From Edaphobacter lichenicola (GTDB lineage: Bacteria > Acidobacteriota > Terriglobia > Terriglobales > Acidobacteriaceae), in contig NZ_JACHDY010000007.1 in assembly GCF_014201315.1 (NCBI RefSeq), positions 162,265-226,264 on the forward strand: 64,000 nucleotides of DNA, given 5' to 3'. The notes under the pieces are model-generated. The model was not told where the DNA came from. It searched no databases and worked only from the letters and a program-made list of their open reading frames with translations. The translations under genes were made by a program, and so were the position numbers. This document shows, one piece after another, positions 61,733 to 64,000 of this stretch. How positions within the stretch are numbered: the first letter of the stretch is position 1; every line of letters starts with the position of its first letter.

Positions 61733-62692
61733 ATGCGTGTTTATGTGCTTGCACTCGATGGTGTCTTCGATCTGGGCTTGTCGGCGATCCTGGATGCACT
61801 ACAAACTGCGAACGAATTGATTGAGATGACTGGACTCGCTGTTCCACAGTTCGAAGTCAAGATCGTAGGTATGCGAAAGACAGTCCTAACCGCACACGGC
61901 CTGAAGGTTCCGATTCAGCCAGTCGGAAGCCAAACCCCTGACTGCGTTATTGTCCCGGCAATCGCATGCAAGAGAGCCGATACTCTGAAAGCAGCTCTGG
62001 CCAGGCCTGACGTCCGCGATGCTGCGAAGGCGTTTCGAAAGTGGGCAAGCGACGGGGTAAGGTTGAGTGCTGCCTGTGCGGGAACCTTTGTGCTGGCTGA
62101 GTCTGGCCTGCTCAACCAGCAGCGCGCAACCACCACTTGGTGGCTGGCGCCGATGTTTCGAGAACGATACCCTCAGGTACTATTGGACGAATCGGACATG
62201 GTGGTCAAGTCAGGGAACGTTGTGACCGCCGGAGCTGCTCTAGGCCACCTCGATCTTGCCCTATGGCTGATACGCGGTGTTAGCCCCGAGCTCGCCTCGC
62301 TCACCGCAAGATATCTCATCATCGATTCCAGACCCTCCCAGACTGCTTATGCTCTTACTGATCACCTAATCCACTCTGACCCGGTTGTACAGCTCTTCGA
62401 ACGCTGGGCGCGTGCGAGGCTCAGGCGCGGATTTTCCCTCGACAGTGCTGCGAAAGCCGTAGGCGCAAGCAAAAGGACGCTTACCCGGCGGCTACAGTGC
62501 GTGCTAGGGAAATCTCCGATGTCGTATTTCCAAAGTCTGCGCGTTGAACGCGCGGTGCATCTCTTGAAGACCAGCAAGGCAAGTGTCGAAGAGGTCGCCG
62601 CACAAGTTGGGTATAAGGACGGTGGAACGTTGCGACTCCTTCTGCGACGTCGGCTCAATCTCGGAGTGAAGGAGATAAGGAGAACTTTCTAA
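61733..62692 (+). CDS. GlxA-type AraC family regulator (DJ-1/PfpI-like domain plus HTH)
   Basis: A 319-residue regulator. The N-terminal class-I-glutamine-amidotransferase-like fold (VYVLALDGVFDLGLSAILDA, LSAACAGTFVLAESGLLNQQ with the elbow cysteine, ATTTWWLAPMFRERYP) is followed by a C-terminal AraC double HTH (SLDSAAKAVGASKRTLTRRL, VEEVAAQVGYKDGGTLRLLL). GlxA-like proteins control varied catabolic genes. It faces away from the Ohr gene; downstream lie AKR and HxlR remnants. Confidence 0.88.
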   Translation: MRVYVLALDGVFDLGLSAILDALQTANELIEMTGLAVPQFEVKIVGMRKTVLTAHGLKVPIQPVGSQTPDCVIVPAIACKRADTLKAALARPDVRDAAKAFRKWASDGVRLSAACAGTFVLAESGLLNQQRATTTWWLAPMFRERYPQVLLDESDMVVKSGNVVTAGAALGHLDLALWLIRGVSPELASLTARYLIIDSRPSQTAYALTDHLIHSDPVVQLFERWARARLRRGFSLDSAAKAVGASKRTLTRRLQCVLGKSPMSYFQSLRVERAVHLLKTSKASVEEVAAQVGYKDGGTLRLLLRRRLNLGVKEIRRTF

Positions 62693-62907
62693 ACGTAGCG
62701 ACGTACATCGACGAGATCCTTCCTTTATGGGAGTCATGTTCATTCCCTTCGGCAATGGTGTTTGGGGGCACGGTTCCCGCTATCTTCCGGTCCATGAAAA
62801 GACCAAACCAGATTGTTTGTCGCAATTCTTCATATCAGCGTGCGGGCCGTATCCTCAAAAACTTGAGGGCATGGGGTATTTCCGCCTGGCGCGCGACTCC
62901 GCGGATA

Positions 62908-63289
62908 GCGCCCGCTTGGCCGGGGCTTCTTGACGGGTAGTGCAAAACGTGCGGAGGAATGCACAGCGAAGGACCACCGCCGGTTCGATCCCCGTTTCCA
63001 AGGCGAGAATTTCGCCGCCAACATGAATGCGGTTGAGATCGTGCGGACCATCGCCGACGCCATCGGCGCAAAGCCAAGCCAGGTGGCCCTCGCTTGGCTG
63101 TTGGGCAAAGGCGATTTCATCGTGCCGATTCCGGGCACGAAACGCCGTGTCTACCTTGAGGAGAATGCCGGCGCCGTGGATATCAAACTCAGCGACGACA
63201 ACGTGGCTCGCCTGGAGGCAGCATTACGCCCTGAAGCCGTCTCCGGACCGCGCTACAACGAAAAGGTCATGGCGTGGGTTGATCGCTGA
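62908..63289 (+). pseudogene. Aldo/keto reductase, C-terminal fragment
   Basis: The frame from about 62908 reads RPLGRGFLTGSAKRAEECTA, DPRFQGENFAANMNAVEIVR, KPSQVALAWLLGKGDFIVPI, PGTKRRVYLEENAGAVDI and YNEKVMAWVDR: the NADPH-binding last third of an AKR. The N-terminal catalytic two-thirds are missing; upstream 62693-62907 gives only out-of-frame scraps. Confidence 0.78.
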
Positions 63290-63342
63290 TCTGAACGAGC
63301 CAAACCGTTTGAGGTAGTCGCTCTGACTCAACGAGGTTTCGA

Positions 63343-63532
63343 TCCACAGGTGCCCTGGGCTCAGGAGTTAGAAGAGGCCCGGGAAGTCCTTGAAGGGCGA
63401 TGGAAGATCCTTATACTTTTCCATCTTTTCACTGCGCCCGTGCTCCGCTTCTCGGAACTGCGTCGAGCCGGAAGGTCTATCCGGAGGTGCCGCACAAATC
63501 GCCGATTCACTCAGCGAACGATCCATGAGGAG
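63343..63532 (+). pseudogene. HxlR-type regulator remnant
   Basis: VLEGRWKILILFHLFTAPVL then RFSELRRA, the HTH start of HxlR-family regulators, then a jump to YPEVPHKSP (the wing end of the family) in another frame, indicating an internal deletion near 63475. No complete product. 63540-63733 has no gene. Confidence 0.68.
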
Positions 63533-63733
63533 TATTGAAAGATACCTCCTGTTTGGAATTCTGGGTGGAGCACGGCTTACATGGAAGCTATCTCCCCCTG
63601 GTGGCTCTGCCTTTACCTCATCGTGTACTCGTTGTACCTGTTGCAAGCGAATTTCGTGGTGATGAGAAAGGCTTTCGTTTTAAACAGGGGCAGATGAGAA
63701 GATGCTGGTGCAGAAGCGGAGGCAGATCTCCTT

Positions 63734-64000
63734 ATGAGTTACATCCAAGGCGAGGGACGGAGTCAGGGAACACTGTTTCCTGTGGTCTTGGACGACTTCG
63801 TACCCGCAGATCACGTGTGCCGTGTGATCGACGCGTTCGTCGAGAAACTCGAGATGTCAGACCTCGGCTTCGAGCGCGCTAAGGCCGCCGATACGGGACG
63901 GCCTCGCTACGATCCGCGCGACTTCTTGAAACTGTATCTGTACGGATATCTGAATCAGATCCGCTCGTCGCGGCGCTTGGAAGCTGAGTGCCGTCGGAAC
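63734..64000 (+). CDS. IS1182-type transposase (partial, runs off window)
   Basis: MSYIQGEGRSQGTLFPVVLD then DFVPADHVCRVIDAFVEKLE, RAKAADTGRPRYDPRDFLKL, YLYGYLNQIRSSRRLEAECR: the characteristic N-terminal (DUF772-like) domain of IS1182/IS1380-group transposases. The DDE catalytic core would lie beyond 64000. No terminal inverted repeat was identified in the 70 bp upstream. Confidence 0.88.
   Translation, partial: MSYIQGEGRSQGTLFPVVLDDFVPADHVCRVIDAFVEKLEMSDLGFERAKAADTGRPRYDPRDFLKLYLYGYLNQIRSSRRLEAECRRN

Noticed and set aside
1..64000. CRISPR array
   Set aside because: No regularly spaced direct repeats of 23-40 bp with unique spacers and no cas gene were found.

Overview
The window looks like chromosomal DNA of an acidobacterium of the Terriglobia type (Edaphobacter, Granulicella or Terriglobus relatives). 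This is inferred from two very large Oar-like TonB-type receptors with an N-terminal carboxypeptidase-regulatory-like domain, imuA/imuB, several YncE-like secreted beta-propellers, ECF sigma/anti-sigma pairs and high-GC codon use in core genes. No rRNA operon or CRISPR array is present. One tRNA gene, tRNA-Ala(GGC), lies at 5474-5549.

Layout. (1) 1-5263 is core-like, all on the minus strand: partial signal peptidase I, RNase III (joined by an ATGA overlap), a TPR lipoprotein-like secreted protein, a SnoaL-like protein, and an ECF sigma factor with its membrane anti-sigma factor. (2) 5474-29370 is a tRNA-Ala-associated genomic island of about 23.8 kb. The last 50 nt of the tRNA are repeated with one mismatch at 29321-29370, and paired TTTGGTGTCA decamers lie just inside both ends. 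No integrase gene remains. Cargo in order: VirB8-like T4SS remnant, truncated imuB, imuA, a porin-like protein, a TetR regulator, a secreted protein, a cNMP-binding thioredoxin-reductase-like protein, a free-standing AICAR transformylase, a broken IS110 element, then a carbohydrate block (TolB-like propeller, two sugar-phosphate isomerase-like genes, a glyoxalase-like multidomain protein, an Oar-like receptor, a GH5-like enzyme, a TetR regulator), and an AbiE-type toxin-antitoxin locus with a truncated toxin. (3) 29371-38951 holds more accessory genes: SRPBCC/TetR pair, vanadium haloperoxidase remnant, second Oar-like receptor, MocR-type regulator, and a hypothetical protein next to an ISNCY scrap. 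(4) About 39000-51600 is a gene graveyard: a broken GDPD, an HNH gene, a broken eight-heme cytochrome c, four YncE-like propellers (two broken), DUF1259 genes, and broken AraC, DUF1772, SDR, LLM, response-regulator, cupin, Trx-reductase and nitronate monooxygenase genes. (5) 51642-57069 is an intact minus-strand cluster of two alpha/beta hydrolases, DoxX-like, Ohr, RidA-like and SDR genes, followed by a LysR regulator. (6) 57243-60033 is a three-gene redox operon: secreted DUF5666-like protein, cytochrome b and a YedY-like molybdoenzyme with a long internally duplicated N-tail. (7) 60233-64000 has monooxygenase, Ohr and GlxA/AraC genes, remnants of AKR and HxlR genes, and the start of an IS1182-type transposase cut by the window edge.

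How genes work together: three promoters in the island (porin-like protein, secreted protein, Trx-reductase-like protein) share a near-palindromic 16-bp site (half-sites TACSTAC/GTASGTA), suggesting one small regulon, most simply under the TetR protein encoded between them. The carbohydrate block reads as an uptake and degradation unit. The right-hand clusters centre on peroxide and electrophile handling (two Ohr/OsmC proteins, RidA, SDR, monooxygenases).
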